The notes under the pieces: generated by a model
Database searches by the model: none
Told to the model about the DNA's origin: nothing
What the model saw: the letters and a program-made list of their open reading frames with translations, nothing else
Translations under genes and position numbers: made by a program
From: Streptomyces catenulae
Lineage (GTDB): Bacteria > Actinomycetota > Actinomycetes > Streptomycetales > Streptomycetaceae
Length of the DNA: 64,000 bases
Assembly (NCBI RefSeq): GCF_000718015.1
Contig: NZ_JODY01000039.1
Span: forward strand, 1 to 64,000
Reading direction: 5' to 3'
Shown: positions 13,145-20,889 of the stretch, piece after piece
Layout: each line of letters starts with the position of its first letter
Position numbering within the stretch: the stretch's first letter is position 1

Positions 13145-13585
13145 TCAGCCGTCGGTCCGTGCCGTGCCGGGGATCACGGGGAGGCCCGCGGCGCGCCAGG
13201 ACTGGAAACCGCCGATCAGGTCGGTGGCGCGGTGCAGCCCCAACCGGTGCAGCGAGACGGCGGCGAGGCTCGACGCGTACCCCTCGTTGCAGATGACGAC
13301 GGTGTGGAGGTCGTGGCCGGTCGCCTCCGGGGCGCGGTGGTCGCCCGTCGGGTCGAGGCGCCACTCCAGCTCGTTGCGCTCCACGACCAGTGCGCCCGGG
13401 ATGGTGCCGTCGCGGGCGCGCAGCGCCGCGTAGCGGATGTCGACGAGGAGGCCGCCCGCCCGCTGCACAGCCGCCGCCTGCGCGGGATCCAGCCGGTGCA
13501 GCCGGGCACGGGCCTCCTCCAGCAGGGTGTCGATGGCGCTCAACTGCCCACCTCCGTCTCTCCGTTGTGGCTGCGGCGGCTCCAT
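13145..13585 (-). CDS. Rhodanese-like domain protein
   Basis: A 146-aa single rhodanese domain from the ATG at 13585. The N-terminal helix (SAIDTLLEEARARLHRL) leads into LLVDIRYAALRARDGTIPGA, and the active-site loop is CNEGYASS with Cys99 as the likely persulfide-carrying nucleophile; the C-terminus has LIGGFQSWRAAGLP. Rhodaneses transfer sulfane sulfur from thiosulfate or persulfides to an acceptor such as cyanide or thiols. It lies 121 bp downstream of a cysteine dioxygenase gene on the same strand, so the pair probably forms a cysteine/sulfur disposal unit under the control of the upstream Cys leader peptide. Confidence 0.9.
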   Translation of the reverse strand: MEPPQPQRRDGGGQLSAIDTLLEEARARLHRLDPAQAAAVQRAGGLLVDIRYAALRARDGTIPGALVVERNELEWRLDPTGDHRAPEATGHDLHTVVICNEGYASSLAAVSLHRLGLHRATDLIGGFQSWRAAGLPVIPGTARTDG

Positions 13586-13706
13586 GGCCGCCGCGAGGCC
13601 CCCGCGCCGCCGCCCGATCCGGCGCGTACCCAGGCACGGGACCCGGTACCGCACCCGGCGGACCTCCCGCGCATCACCGCACCCGTCCCCGGTACTCCGG
13701 CGGCGC

Positions 13707-14249
13707 TCATCCCCAGTCCTCCGGCCGTTCGACCTCTTCGAGGCGGAGGAGGGGGCCGGTGCGGCTGTAGCGCCGCATCAGGGGGAGCGGTGGGTGGTAC
13801 GCGTGCACCGAGACGGCGTGGGCGGTGGGGGAGGCGTTCCGCACCTGGTGGACGTGGTGGGCGCCGAAGGCGCGGCCCCGGCCGTCGGTCAGGGTGCGGG
13901 TGCGGTCGACGCCGTCGGCCAGTTCCAGCACCGTCCAGCCCTCGGTGGGGAGCGGGACGGTGAGGGAGTCCTCCGTCAGCGCGCCGGTGGCCGCGGCGAA
14001 GGCGCCGCGGGAGCCGCCGTGGTCGTGCCAGCCGGTGCCGGTGCCGGGCGGCCAGCCGATCAGCCACGCCTCGCTGCCGCCGGGACCGTCGAGCCGCAGC
14101 CAGGTGCGGCCCTCGGGATCGAGCGGGAGGGAGGCGACGAGGGAGGCGTCCGCGGCGGTACGGCGGACGAAGTCGAGGAGTTCCGAGGCGCTCGGACCGC
14201 CCGTGGGCGGGGCGGTCCGAGGGCGGGCAGGGGAGGGGAGACCGGGCAC
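13707..14249 (-). CDS. Cysteine dioxygenase family (cupin) protein
   Basis: A 180-aa cupin that by family assignment oxidises L-cysteine to cysteine sulfinate using Fe(II) and O2. The metal motif is WHDHGGSRGAF (His75, His77), with a third His probably in the HHVHQVRN segment, and SVHAYHPPL near the C-terminus is typical of bacterial cysteine dioxygenases. I place the start at the GTG at 14249 because AGGACGG lies about 8 nt upstream; the longer frame to 14393 would begin with TTG inside the leader peptide. A 28-codon Cys-containing leader ORF precedes it by 80 nt and a rhodanese gene follows. Its neighbours point to removal of surplus cysteine. Confidence 0.88.
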   Translation of the reverse strand: MPGLPSPARPRTAPPTGGPSASELLDFVRRTAADASLVASLPLDPEGRTWLRLDGPGGSEAWLIGWPPGTGTGWHDHGGSRGAFAAATGALTEDSLTVPLPTEGWTVLELADGVDRTRTLTDGRGRAFGAHHVHQVRNASPTAHAVSVHAYHPPLPLMRRYSRTGPLLRLEEVERPEDWG

Positions 14250-14329
14250 GGGAGACCGTCCTGAGTGATCGCGAGGAGACGCGCCGACCACGGCCGGACG
14301 GCCGGGAGCGCGCGGGGAAGAACTGCGGA

Positions 14330-14416
14330 TCAGCAGGACGGACGACAGGTGCAGCCCGCGTAGCGGACCAGGTCGAGATGGACCCTCCGCCAAAAACGCG
14401 CGCCGTGATCAGTCAC
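14330..14416 (-). CDS. Cys-containing leader peptide (28 aa) upstream of cysteine dioxygenase
   Basis: A short ORF from a GTG at 14416 to TGA at 14330. Its C-terminal half reads VRYAGCTCRPSC, three cysteines in the last eight residues, ending 80 nt before the dioxygenase start. A plausible promoter (TTGACC, 17-bp spacer, TTTCAC) would start transcription at or within a base or two of the GTG, making it leaderless. Short ORFs ending in Cys clusters act as cysteine-responsive attenuators upstream of sulfur genes in mycobacteria. Here the regulated enzyme consumes cysteine. The start codon overlaps the end of the upstream monooxygenase gene. The peptide is too short for homology to be certain. 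Confidence 0.65.
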   Translation of the reverse strand: MTDHGARFWRRVHLDLVRYAGCTCRPSC

Positions 14417-16196
14417 GTTCGGAGTGAAACACGGACGTTCCCACAGGGTCAACCACGGATTCCGCACCCGGCGAACCGCCGTCCGCGCCGTCGCCGTCGG
14501 CCGGTTCCCCGCCCTCGGCCGACAGCTGGTGCGCCGTTCCGCCGGAGGCACCGCCGCGTACCGCGTCCGCGCAGGCGTACAGCTCGGCCGGGTGGACGCC
14601 GGACATCGCGGTGACCAGATGGCCGTCCGGACGCACCAGCAGCACGGTGTGCGCGGCCGCCCCCGGATACTCCTCGGCGACCAGCACCTCGGTGGCGACG
14701 GGCAGCCCCTCGGCGGCTGCCGTCAGCCGCGGCATCAGCCCGGCGCTCCGCCAGTGCCGCGGCTCCCACACGCCCGTACCGGGTGCGACGAGCACCAACA
14801 GTAGCCCGCGGCCCAGCCGTTCGCGCAGCGGCACCACCGCACCGTCGGCGGCCGTCACCGGCACATCGGCGACCGGCGCGCCGGGCAGCGTCCCCACCGG
14901 CGCCGCCGCGGTGTGCGCCGGTGCCGGGGCGAGCGGCGAACGGGTGTGGACCGGCGGCGCGCCCAGTGGCCCCCGCCCCAGATGACCGTCGGTCAAGAGC
15001 GCCGAACCACCGCGCGCGGCACCCGGCAGGGCCCGCCGCAGACGGCCCGCCCCGCCGTCCCGCAGCAGCGGAAGCGCCTGGTCGGCGGCGCGCAGCCGGG
15101 CGGCCACCGCACCACGGCGCTCGGCCTGGTAACTGTCCAACAGGGTCTCGGACGCCCCGTGGTGCCAGGCGAGTGCCAGCTTCCAGGCGAGGTTCTCGGC
15201 GTCCCGCAGCCCCTCGTCGAGGCCCTGCGTCCCGAGCGCGCCGAGCAGATGGGCCGCGTCCCCCGCGAGGAAGGCCCGCCCGTGCCGCCAGCGCCGCGCC
15301 AGCCGGTGGTGGACGGTGTGGACGCCGGTGTCGAGGAGTTCGTACGGCGGGACGGGGCGGGCCTGGCCGCGACCGCGGGGTGGCGGGGCGGCCTCGGCGT
15401 CGGTCGCCAGGGCCGGTTCGGCGGCCCAGCCCGCCAGCGAATCGCGGATCCGGGAGACCAGCGCGTCCGGGGTGACCAGATCGCGGCCGGGCGGCAGCAG
15501 CCAGTCCAGCCGCCACACCCCGTCCGGCAGCGGCCGGGCGCAGACCTCCGTGACGCCGTGCCGCCCGGGCGCGCGGTGCAGCAGCGCCTCGCCGGGCCAG
15601 GGCAGGTCCGCGCGGATCGCGGCGACCGCGTGCCGTTCGACGGAGGTACGGCCCGGGAAGCGGACCTCCAGCAGCTTGCGGACGGTGGAGCGCGGGCCGT
15701 CGCAGCCGATCAGATAGCTCCCGCGCCACCAGGTGCCGCCGGGGCCGCGGGTGTGGGCGCTGACGCCACCGGCGTCCTGCTCCAGCTCCACCAGACGGCT
15801 GCCGCCGACGATCCGGGCCAGCTCCTCGCCCTCCAGCGCGGTGCGGAGCGCGCCGGTCAGCGCGTGCTGGGGGAGGTGGACGGGGGAGGCGGGCGCGTCG
15901 TCGGCGCCGGGCGTCCAGGTGCCGCCGGGGCCGAACTCCACGCGCTCCATCAGGCGCCGCCTGCGCACCGTGCGCCAGCCGGTCCAGCGGGTCCCGGCCG
16001 AGGCGAGCGCCGGAGCGCAGCCCAGCCGCGCCACGTACGCCGCGGTGTCCTCGCGCAGCACCGCGGTACGGGCCGGGCGGACGGGCTCGGGGCCGGTGGT
16101 GTCGTCGAGGACGACGGAGGGGACGCCCAGGTGGGCGAGGGAGAGGGAGAGGGCGAGGCCGACCGGGCCCGCCCCCACGACGATCACCGGGTCCAC
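14409..16196 (-). CDS. FAD-dependent aromatic monooxygenase (PHBH family)
   Basis: A 595-aa flavoprotein hydroxylase from the GTG at 16196 (GGGGAG about 8 nt upstream). The N-terminus VDPVIVVGAGPVGLAL is the GxGxxG FAD-binding Rossmann motif; the middle has LIGCDGPRSTVRKLL (the DG motif), and the second FAD motif is FLAGDAAHLLGALGTQGLDEG. The C-terminal 150 residues form the thioredoxin-like extension typical of phenol hydroxylase/rifampicin monooxygenase relatives. It would hydroxylate an aromatic substrate using NAD(P)H and O2; the substrate is unknown. The frame is open further upstream to 16379, but that part overlaps nothing conserved and the Rossmann motif fixes the start region. Confidence 0.9.
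   Translation of the reverse strand: MDPVIVVGAGPVGLALSLSLAHLGVPSVVLDDTTGPEPVRPARTAVLREDTAAYVARLGCAPALASAGTRWTGWRTVRRRRLMERVEFGPGGTWTPGADDAPASPVHLPQHALTGALRTALEGEELARIVGGSRLVELEQDAGGVSAHTRGPGGTWWRGSYLIGCDGPRSTVRKLLEVRFPGRTSVERHAVAAIRADLPWPGEALLHRAPGRHGVTEVCARPLPDGVWRLDWLLPPGRDLVTPDALVSRIRDSLAGWAAEPALATDAEAAPPPRGRGQARPVPPYELLDTGVHTVHHRLARRWRHGRAFLAGDAAHLLGALGTQGLDEGLRDAENLAWKLALAWHHGASETLLDSYQAERRGAVAARLRAADQALPLLRDGGAGRLRRALPGAARGGSALLTDGHLGRGPLGAPPVHTRSPLAPAPAHTAAAPVGTLPGAPVADVPVTAADGAVVPLRERLGRGLLLVLVAPGTGVWEPRHWRSAGLMPRLTAAAEGLPVATEVLVAEEYPGAAAHTVLLVRPDGHLVTAMSGVHPAELYACADAVRGGASGGTAHQLSAEGGEPADGDGADGGSPGAESVVDPVGTSVFHSERD
14424..14452 (-). promoter_or_regulatory. Putative promoter of the leader peptide/cysteine dioxygenase operon
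   Basis: On the minus strand TTGACC (14447-14452) and TTTCAC (14424-14429) are separated by 17 bp, and 7 nt further is the GTG of the leader peptide. The promoter lies inside the 3' end of the monooxygenase gene. The -35 is good and the -10 weak. Confidence 0.5.
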
Positions 16197-16375
16197 GAGG
16201 TGGCTCCCCGGCCCCGGAGGGGCGAAGCGACGGTACGGGAACTGGCAGTTGAAGCCCGGTGCGTGATCACACAGCGTATGCAACCCACTGCGACCGCCCG
16301 CGTCAAGTGACCGGGGCGGCGCCGCCCCCGCCGCCGCCCCCGCGTCATCCGTCCGCCCCGCCGTCCGGCGGCCGG

Positions 16376-17296
16376 TCACGGTGTGGCGGCCGGGTCCTTC
16401 CCGGTGTCGGCCGCGGTGGCCGGATCACCCGCGGGAGCTGCGGTGGCCGGGGCGACCCCGGTCTTCGTACGGCGGCCGCGCCGCTCGATCCAGGTCGCCA
16501 GACCGGACAGCGCCAGGCACATCGCGACGTAGATGACGCCCGTCACGATGATGACCGGAACGTAGGTGTCGGAGCCGTTCACGATGATGTTGGTGCTCAT
16601 CTGGCGGGCCGTGTAGAGGAGTTCCTCGAACGTGATGATGTAGCCGAGGGAGGTGTCCTTCAGCGTCACCACCAGCTGGCTGATGATCGTCGGCAGCATG
16701 GCCCGCACCGCCTGCGGGATCAGCACCGTCGTCATGACCTGCGTCTTGCGCATGCCCAGCGCGTACGCCGCCTCGGCCTGCCCGCGCGGCACCGCCACGA
16801 TGCCCGCCCGGAGCACCTCGGCCTGCACCGAGCCGTTGTACGCGGTCAGCCCCACCACCAGCGCCCAGAACTGCGGGCCGTTGCCGGACAGGCCGAGCGC
16901 GTCGCGGTTGGCGAGGAGGATCACCCACAGTACGTAGATGGTGATCAACAGCGGGATGGCGCGGAAGAGTTCCACGAAACCGGTCGCCAGCCAGCGCACC
17001 GGCTTGTGGTCGGAGAGCCGGGCCACCGCCAGCAGCACACCCAGCGCCAGCGAGAGGACCGCGGCGACCGCGAAGACCTCCAGCGTGGTCAGCACACCGT
17101 CGCGCAGATTGTTCCGCACGTCGGCGTAGTTGAAGATGTTCCACATCTCGGGCTTGAACTGGCCCTTGGCGCCCAGCCGTTCGATGACGAAGGCGATCAG
17201 GGCCACCACCGCCACCGCGCCGACGATGCTGTACAGGCGGTTGCGCGCCTTCGTCTTCGGTCCCGGTGCGTCGTAGAGAACGCTGGCGCCGCTCAT
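16376..17296 (-). CDS. gluD: Glutamate ABC transporter permease GluD
   Basis: A 306-aa inner-membrane permease of the polar amino acid (HAAT) family, starting at the ATG at 17296. A TM segment at about residues 22-40 is followed by the BPD transporter core with VELFRAIPLLITIYVLWV and the cytoplasmic EAA loop RGQAEAAYALGMRKTQVM, which docks onto the ATPase. The C-terminus after about residue 270 is Ala/Thr/Pro-rich and probably cytoplasmic. It is the last gene of gluABCD, 73 bp after gluC. Assignment to glutamate rests on the four-gene arrangement and the facing GluRK system, as in S. coelicolor. Confidence 0.93.
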   Translation of the reverse strand: MSGASVLYDAPGPKTKARNRLYSIVGAVAVVALIAFVIERLGAKGQFKPEMWNIFNYADVRNNLRDGVLTTLEVFAVAAVLSLALGVLLAVARLSDHKPVRWLATGFVELFRAIPLLITIYVLWVILLANRDALGLSGNGPQFWALVVGLTAYNGSVQAEVLRAGIVAVPRGQAEAAYALGMRKTQVMTTVLIPQAVRAMLPTIISQLVVTLKDTSLGYIITFEELLYTARQMSTNIIVNGSDTYVPVIIVTGVIYVAMCLALSGLATWIERRGRRTKTGVAPATAAPAGDPATAADTGKDPAATP

Positions 17297-17369
17297 GCCG
17301 ATACCTCGCTTCGATCCGCCCCGCCTGCGCGCGGCACCCACGTCGTACTGATCCGCCGTCCGGCCCCGC

Positions 17370-18017
17370 TCACCGGGCCACCCCCATCCGCCGCTCCAGC
17401 ACCCGGAAGAGGCCGCTGATCGCGAAGGTGATGACGAGGTAGGCCAGGGCGATCCACAGGAAGATCCAGCCGATGGCGAAGCCCTGGTCGCTCAGCAGCT
17501 TCGAGACGTTGAAGAGTTCGGTGACGCTGAAGGCGCCCGCGATGGCGGAGTTCTTCGTCAGCGCGATGAAGATGGAGCTGAGCGGCGGCAGCACCGTGCG
17601 GGTGGCCTGCGGCAGCACGATCATGCGCAGCGTCTGGGAGAACGTCATGCCCAGCGAACGGGCCGCCTCCGCCTGCCCGATCGGCACCGTCGAGATGCCC
17701 GAGCGCACCGCCTCGCACACGAACGACGAGGTGTAGAAGCCCAGCGCCAGCGTCGCCAGCACGAAGGGGCTGGTGCCGGGGAAGAGGATCTGCGGCACGA
17801 CGAAGAAGGCGACGAGGAAGAGCAGGGTGAGCGGGGTGTTCCGCAACACCGTGACCCAGGCCGTCCCGAACGCCCGCAGCGGCGGGATCGGGGAGACCCG
17901 GAAACCGGCTATGAGGAGGCCGAGCACCAGCGCCAGCAGCGCGCTGGCCGCGGTGATCGCCAGGGTTCCGAGGAAGCCGTCGCGGAACTCGGGAAGATGA
18001 TCGAGGAGTACGTTCAT
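17370..18017 (-). CDS. gluC: Glutamate ABC transporter permease GluC
   Basis: A 215-aa permease with the short HAAT layout: TM1 at about residues 15-40 (TLAITAASALLALVLGLLIA), VTVLRNTPLTLLFLVAFFV, the EAA loop IGQAEAARSLGMTFSQTLR, and two C-terminal TM segments. The ATG at 18017 (MNVLLDHLPEF) is the natural start because the in-frame sequence upstream is out-of-character Arg-rich. A 190-bp gap with a stem-loop separates it from gluB, which suggests that the binding protein is made in excess of the permeases. Confidence 0.94.
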   Translation of the reverse strand: MNVLLDHLPEFRDGFLGTLAITAASALLALVLGLLIAGFRVSPIPPLRAFGTAWVTVLRNTPLTLLFLVAFFVVPQILFPGTSPFVLATLALGFYTSSFVCEAVRSGISTVPIGQAEAARSLGMTFSQTLRMIVLPQATRTVLPPLSSIFIALTKNSAIAGAFSVTELFNVSKLLSDQGFAIGWIFLWIALAYLVITFAISGLFRVLERRMGVAR

Positions 18018-18147
18018 GGGGTCTCCGCGGTTGCGGTCGGGTCGGCGGCGGGAAGGGGGCGGGGCCCGCGCGGCGGACGGCAGCGCGCCCCGCACACCCG
18101 GCGCGGCGGGCGTACGGGGCGCAGCCCTGGCAGTGCGGTGGAGGGCG

Positions 18148-18173
18148 CGTCCGCCCGCCCCGGTGGGCGGACG
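18148..18173 (-). terminator. Intercistronic stem-loop between gluB and gluC
   Basis: A perfect 9-bp stem (18148-18156 with 18165-18173) in the 190-bp gluB-gluC gap. Such hairpins after binding-protein genes commonly stabilise the upstream mRNA or reduce readthrough into the permease genes. Its role here is inferred. Confidence 0.5.
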
Positions 18174-18207
18174 GACACGGTCTTCTCCGAAGCGGGGCGT
18201 GAGCGCG

Positions 18208-19125
18208 TCAGCCTCGCGGAAGCGGCAGCTCGGGCGCGGTGTCGCCGGTGAACGGCGAACCGGACTTGCCCAGCGTGCCCTCGTACGCCTTCTTGTAGTC
18301 GCCGTTCTTGATGTGCTTCTCCAGCGCGTCGGTGATCGCACCCTGGAGCGCCTTGTCACCCTTCTTCAGGCCGACGCCGTAGGGCTCCTTGGTGAACGGC
18401 TTGTCGACGACGCGCAGCTTGTCCTTGCGCTGGGCGGCGTAGCCCTTGAGGATCGCGTCGTCGGTGGTGACGGCGGCGACCTGACCGTCGAGCAGCGACT
18501 TGACGCAGTCCGAGTACTTCGACAGCTCGATGGTGTCGGCGCCGTACTTCGGCTTCTTGATCTCCTGCAGCGGCGTGGAGCCGACGATGGAGCAGACCTT
18601 CTTGCCGCGCAGCGACATCGGGCCGGTGATCGACTTGTCGTCCCGGGCCACCAGCAGGTCGGCGCCCGCGGTGTAGTACGGCCCGGCGAAGTCGACCTGC
18701 TTCTTGCGCTCCTCGTTGATCGAGTACGTACCGACGTAGAAGTCGACCTGGCCCTTGGAGATGGTGGTCTCACGGACGTTGGAGTCGATCGTCTTGAAGA
18801 CGATCTCCTTGTCGGAGAAGCCGAGGTCGGCGGCGACCATCTTCGCGATCTCGATGTCGAAGCCGGTGTACTTGCCCGACGTGTCCTTGAAACCGAGGAA
18901 CGGCTGGTCGGCCTTGACGCCGATGGTGATCTGGTGCGCCTTCTGGGCCTTCTGCAGCACGGGGGAGTCGACCTTGACGCCGGACGCGGGCCGGTAGGTG
19001 CCGCTGTAGACGTCGCCGCCGGCCGGCTTGTCGCCCGCCGTGCCCGACTCGCCGCCGCACGCGGTCGCCGTCGCCGCCAGCGCGAGCACCGCCGCGCACG
19101 CCGTGGCCGTCTTACGCATCCTCAT
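18208..19125 (-). CDS. gluB: Glutamate-binding lipoprotein GluB
   Basis: A 305-aa substrate-binding lipoprotein. The ATG at 19125 gives MRMRKTATACAAVLALAATATACGG: a positively charged n-region, a hydrophobic core and a lipobox with the acylated Cys in ATACGG. The mature part is a type-II periplasmic-binding fold: QITIGVKADQPFLGFKD, YTGFDIEIAKMVAADLG, VDFYVGTYSINEERKKQVDF and QVAAVTTDDAIL. It captures glutamate outside the membrane for GluCD. It is 57 bp downstream of the damaged gluA. Confidence 0.95.
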   Translation of the reverse strand: MRMRKTATACAAVLALAATATACGGESGTAGDKPAGGDVYSGTYRPASGVKVDSPVLQKAQKAHQITIGVKADQPFLGFKDTSGKYTGFDIEIAKMVAADLGFSDKEIVFKTIDSNVRETTISKGQVDFYVGTYSINEERKKQVDFAGPYYTAGADLLVARDDKSITGPMSLRGKKVCSIVGSTPLQEIKKPKYGADTIELSKYSDCVKSLLDGQVAAVTTDDAILKGYAAQRKDKLRVVDKPFTKEPYGVGLKKGDKALQGAITDALEKHIKNGDYKKAYEGTLGKSGSPFTGDTAPELPLPRG

Positions 19126-19182
19126 GGTGAAAGTCCTTTGTCTGCAACAGGTGTTGACGGTCATCGTGGCCGGACCGCGGGG

Positions 19183-19789
19183 TCAGTGGTGGAGGATCTT
19201 CGAAAGGAAGTCCTTCGCGCGGTCGCTGCGCGGATTGTTGAAGAACTGGTTGGGCTCCGCTTCCTCGATGATCCGGCCGTCGGCCATGAACACCACGCGG
19301 TTGGCGGCGGAGCGGGCGAAGCCCATCTCGTGGGTGACGACGACCATCGTCATACCGTCCCGGGCGAGCTGCCAGGGCGCGCGCCTTCTTCTCGGCGGCC
19401 GCCTTGTCCGTGCGGCGGACCTTGGTCTGCCCCAGGACCACGTTCTCCAGCACCGTCTTGTGCGCGAAGAGGTTGAAGGACTGGAAGACCATGCCGACAT
19501 CGGCACGGAGTCTGGCCAGTTCCCGCCCCTCCTGCGGCAGCGGCTTGCCGTCGATGCTGATGGCGCCGCTGTCGATCGTCTCCAGGCGGTTGATCGTGCG
19601 GCACAGCGTCGACTTGCCGGACCCGGAGGGCCCGATCACCACGACGACCTCACCACGGTGGATCGTCAGGTCGATGTCCTGGAGCACGTGCAACGCGCCG
19701 AAGTGCTTGTTGACGTTGTCCAGCACGACCAACTGGTCCCCGGCCGGTGCGGGGGCCTCGGTGCTCCCGGTCCCCGATACTTCGCTCAT
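19183..19789 (-). pseudogene. gluA: gluA, glutamate transporter ATPase, with internal deletion and frameshift
   Basis: The gene starts at the ATG at 19789 and is intact through Walker A (GPSGSGKS, residues 53-60) and the Q-loop (MVFQSFNLF, Gln103) to about residue 139. At 19371-19376 the frame jumps: the rest (LARDGMTMVVVTHEMGFARS to DFLSKILHH, ending at 19183) is in another frame. Between the two parts the normal protein has about 60 residues carrying the LSGGQ signature, Walker B and the D-loop; none of these is present. The remaining 607 nt are not a multiple of three. An ATPase without signature and Walker B cannot work, so either the importer is dead or the assembly dropped a GC-rich segment. 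Sequencing error is a serious possibility because all neighbours are intact. Confidence 0.9.
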
Positions 19790-20141
19790 CGGCGTGTAGC
19801 TCCGTCCTCCTCGGTTGCCAGGACAGTAGGACGGCCTACGACCTGCGTCATTACATCTGAGGGGAACTTGAGGATCACAATCCGGCCGCGACGGCCGGAA
19901 CCCGCCGCCCCGGTTCGGGGACGCCGGTGCGCGGGGCGCCCGCACGGTGCGCCGTCCGCCGCCCCGCGCCCCTCTCCCACGGCCCGGAGCCGCCCCGGTG
20001 TCCCCGGGCGTACCGGCTGCGTAACGGATGGCGTCCGGGGCATGGCCGCCCCTTGACGTGCGCACCGTTCATCGCCGTAGATGCGCCTGTGGTTCCCGCA
20101 CACCGTCAGCGCACACCGTCACCGAGGAGGAGGCCGGGCCG
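19790..20141. other. 352-bp divergent regulatory region gluA/gluR
   Basis: No gene is supported here. It holds the gluA promoter candidate and ribosome binding site near 19795-19880, a GC-rich middle, and a GAGGAGGAGG ribosome binding site just before gluR. No clear repeat typical of an OmpR-class response regulator stands out by eye. Confidence 0.6.
19850..19880 (-). promoter_or_regulatory. Putative gluA promoter
   Basis: On the minus strand TTGTGA (19875-19880) and TGTAAT (19850-19855) are separated by 19 bp, about 60 nt upstream of the gluA start, which has its own GAGGAGGA ribosome binding site. This AT-rich patch stands out in the 352-bp gap facing gluR and would be where GluR acts. Confidence 0.4.
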
Positions 20142-20876
20142 ATGAGACTGCTGCTCGTCGAGGACGACGACCACGTCGCCGCGGCCCTGTCCGCGGTGCT
20201 CGGACGGCACGGCTTCGCCGTCGTGCACGCCCGCAACGGCGAGGAGGCCCTCCAGGCGCTCCTGCCCGACCACGACGAACCGTTCGCGGTGGTCCTGCTC
20301 GACCTCGGCCTTCCCGACCAGGACGGTTTCGAGGTCTGCGGCCGCATCCGCCGGATCCGCGCCGTGCCCGTCATCATGGTCACCGCGCGCGCCGACGTCC
20401 GCTCCCGCATCCACGGCCTCAACCTCGGCGCCGACGACTACGTCGTGAAGCCCTACGACACCGGCGAACTCCTCGCCCGGATCCACGCCGTCAGCCGCCG
20501 CGGCGCGCCCGGCCCCGCCGAGCCCCGCGCCGAGGAGAGCGGGCCCGACGACGCGCTGCGGCTGGGCGCCGTCACCGTCGAACTGCCCACCCGCCAGGTC
20601 TCGGTGGACGGCACCGCCGTCCCGCTGACCCGTAAGGAGTTCGACCTCCTCGCGCTGCTCGCCCAGCGCCCCGGGGTGGTGTTCCGGCGGGAGCAGATCA
20701 TCAGCGAGGTGTGGCGCACCAGCTGGGAGGGGACCGGCCGGACCCTGGAGGTGCACATCGCCTCGCTCCGCGCCAAGCTGCGGATGCCCGCGCTGATCGA
20801 GACGGTCCGCGGCGTCGGCTACCGCCTCGTCGCCCCCGCCGCCCCGGTGCGCCCGCCCGCCGCCCCGGCCGGCTGA
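20142..20876 (+). CDS. gluR: OmpR-family response regulator GluR
   Basis: A 244-aa response regulator. Receiver domain (1-120) with acidic pocket Glu7-Asp8-Asp9, phospho-acceptor Asp54 in VLLDLGLP, Thr in MVTARAD and Lys in VVKPYD; then an OmpR/PhoB winged helix (about 145-235) with LTRKEFDLLALLAQRPGVVF and the terminal GVGYRLV. It is encoded next to gluK and divergent from gluABCD. In S. coelicolor the equivalent GluR-GluK pair senses extracellular glutamate and regulates glutamate uptake; I transfer that role by context. The ATG at 20142 follows a strong GAGGAGGAGG site. Confidence 0.92.
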   Translation: MRLLLVEDDDHVAAALSAVLGRHGFAVVHARNGEEALQALLPDHDEPFAVVLLDLGLPDQDGFEVCGRIRRIRAVPVIMVTARADVRSRIHGLNLGADDYVVKPYDTGELLARIHAVSRRGAPGPAEPRAEESGPDDALRLGAVTVELPTRQVSVDGTAVPLTRKEFDLLALLAQRPGVVFRREQIISEVWRTSWEGTGRTLEVHIASLRAKLRMPALIETVRGVGYRLVAPAAPVRPPAAPAG

Positions 20877-20889
20877 GGCCCGCCGGTCC

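Noticed and set aside
19183..19506. Separate 107-aa protein at the 3' part of gluA
   Set aside because: Only its last half is conserved (ABC H-loop and C-terminus); it is the frameshifted remnant of gluA and has no start signal of its own.
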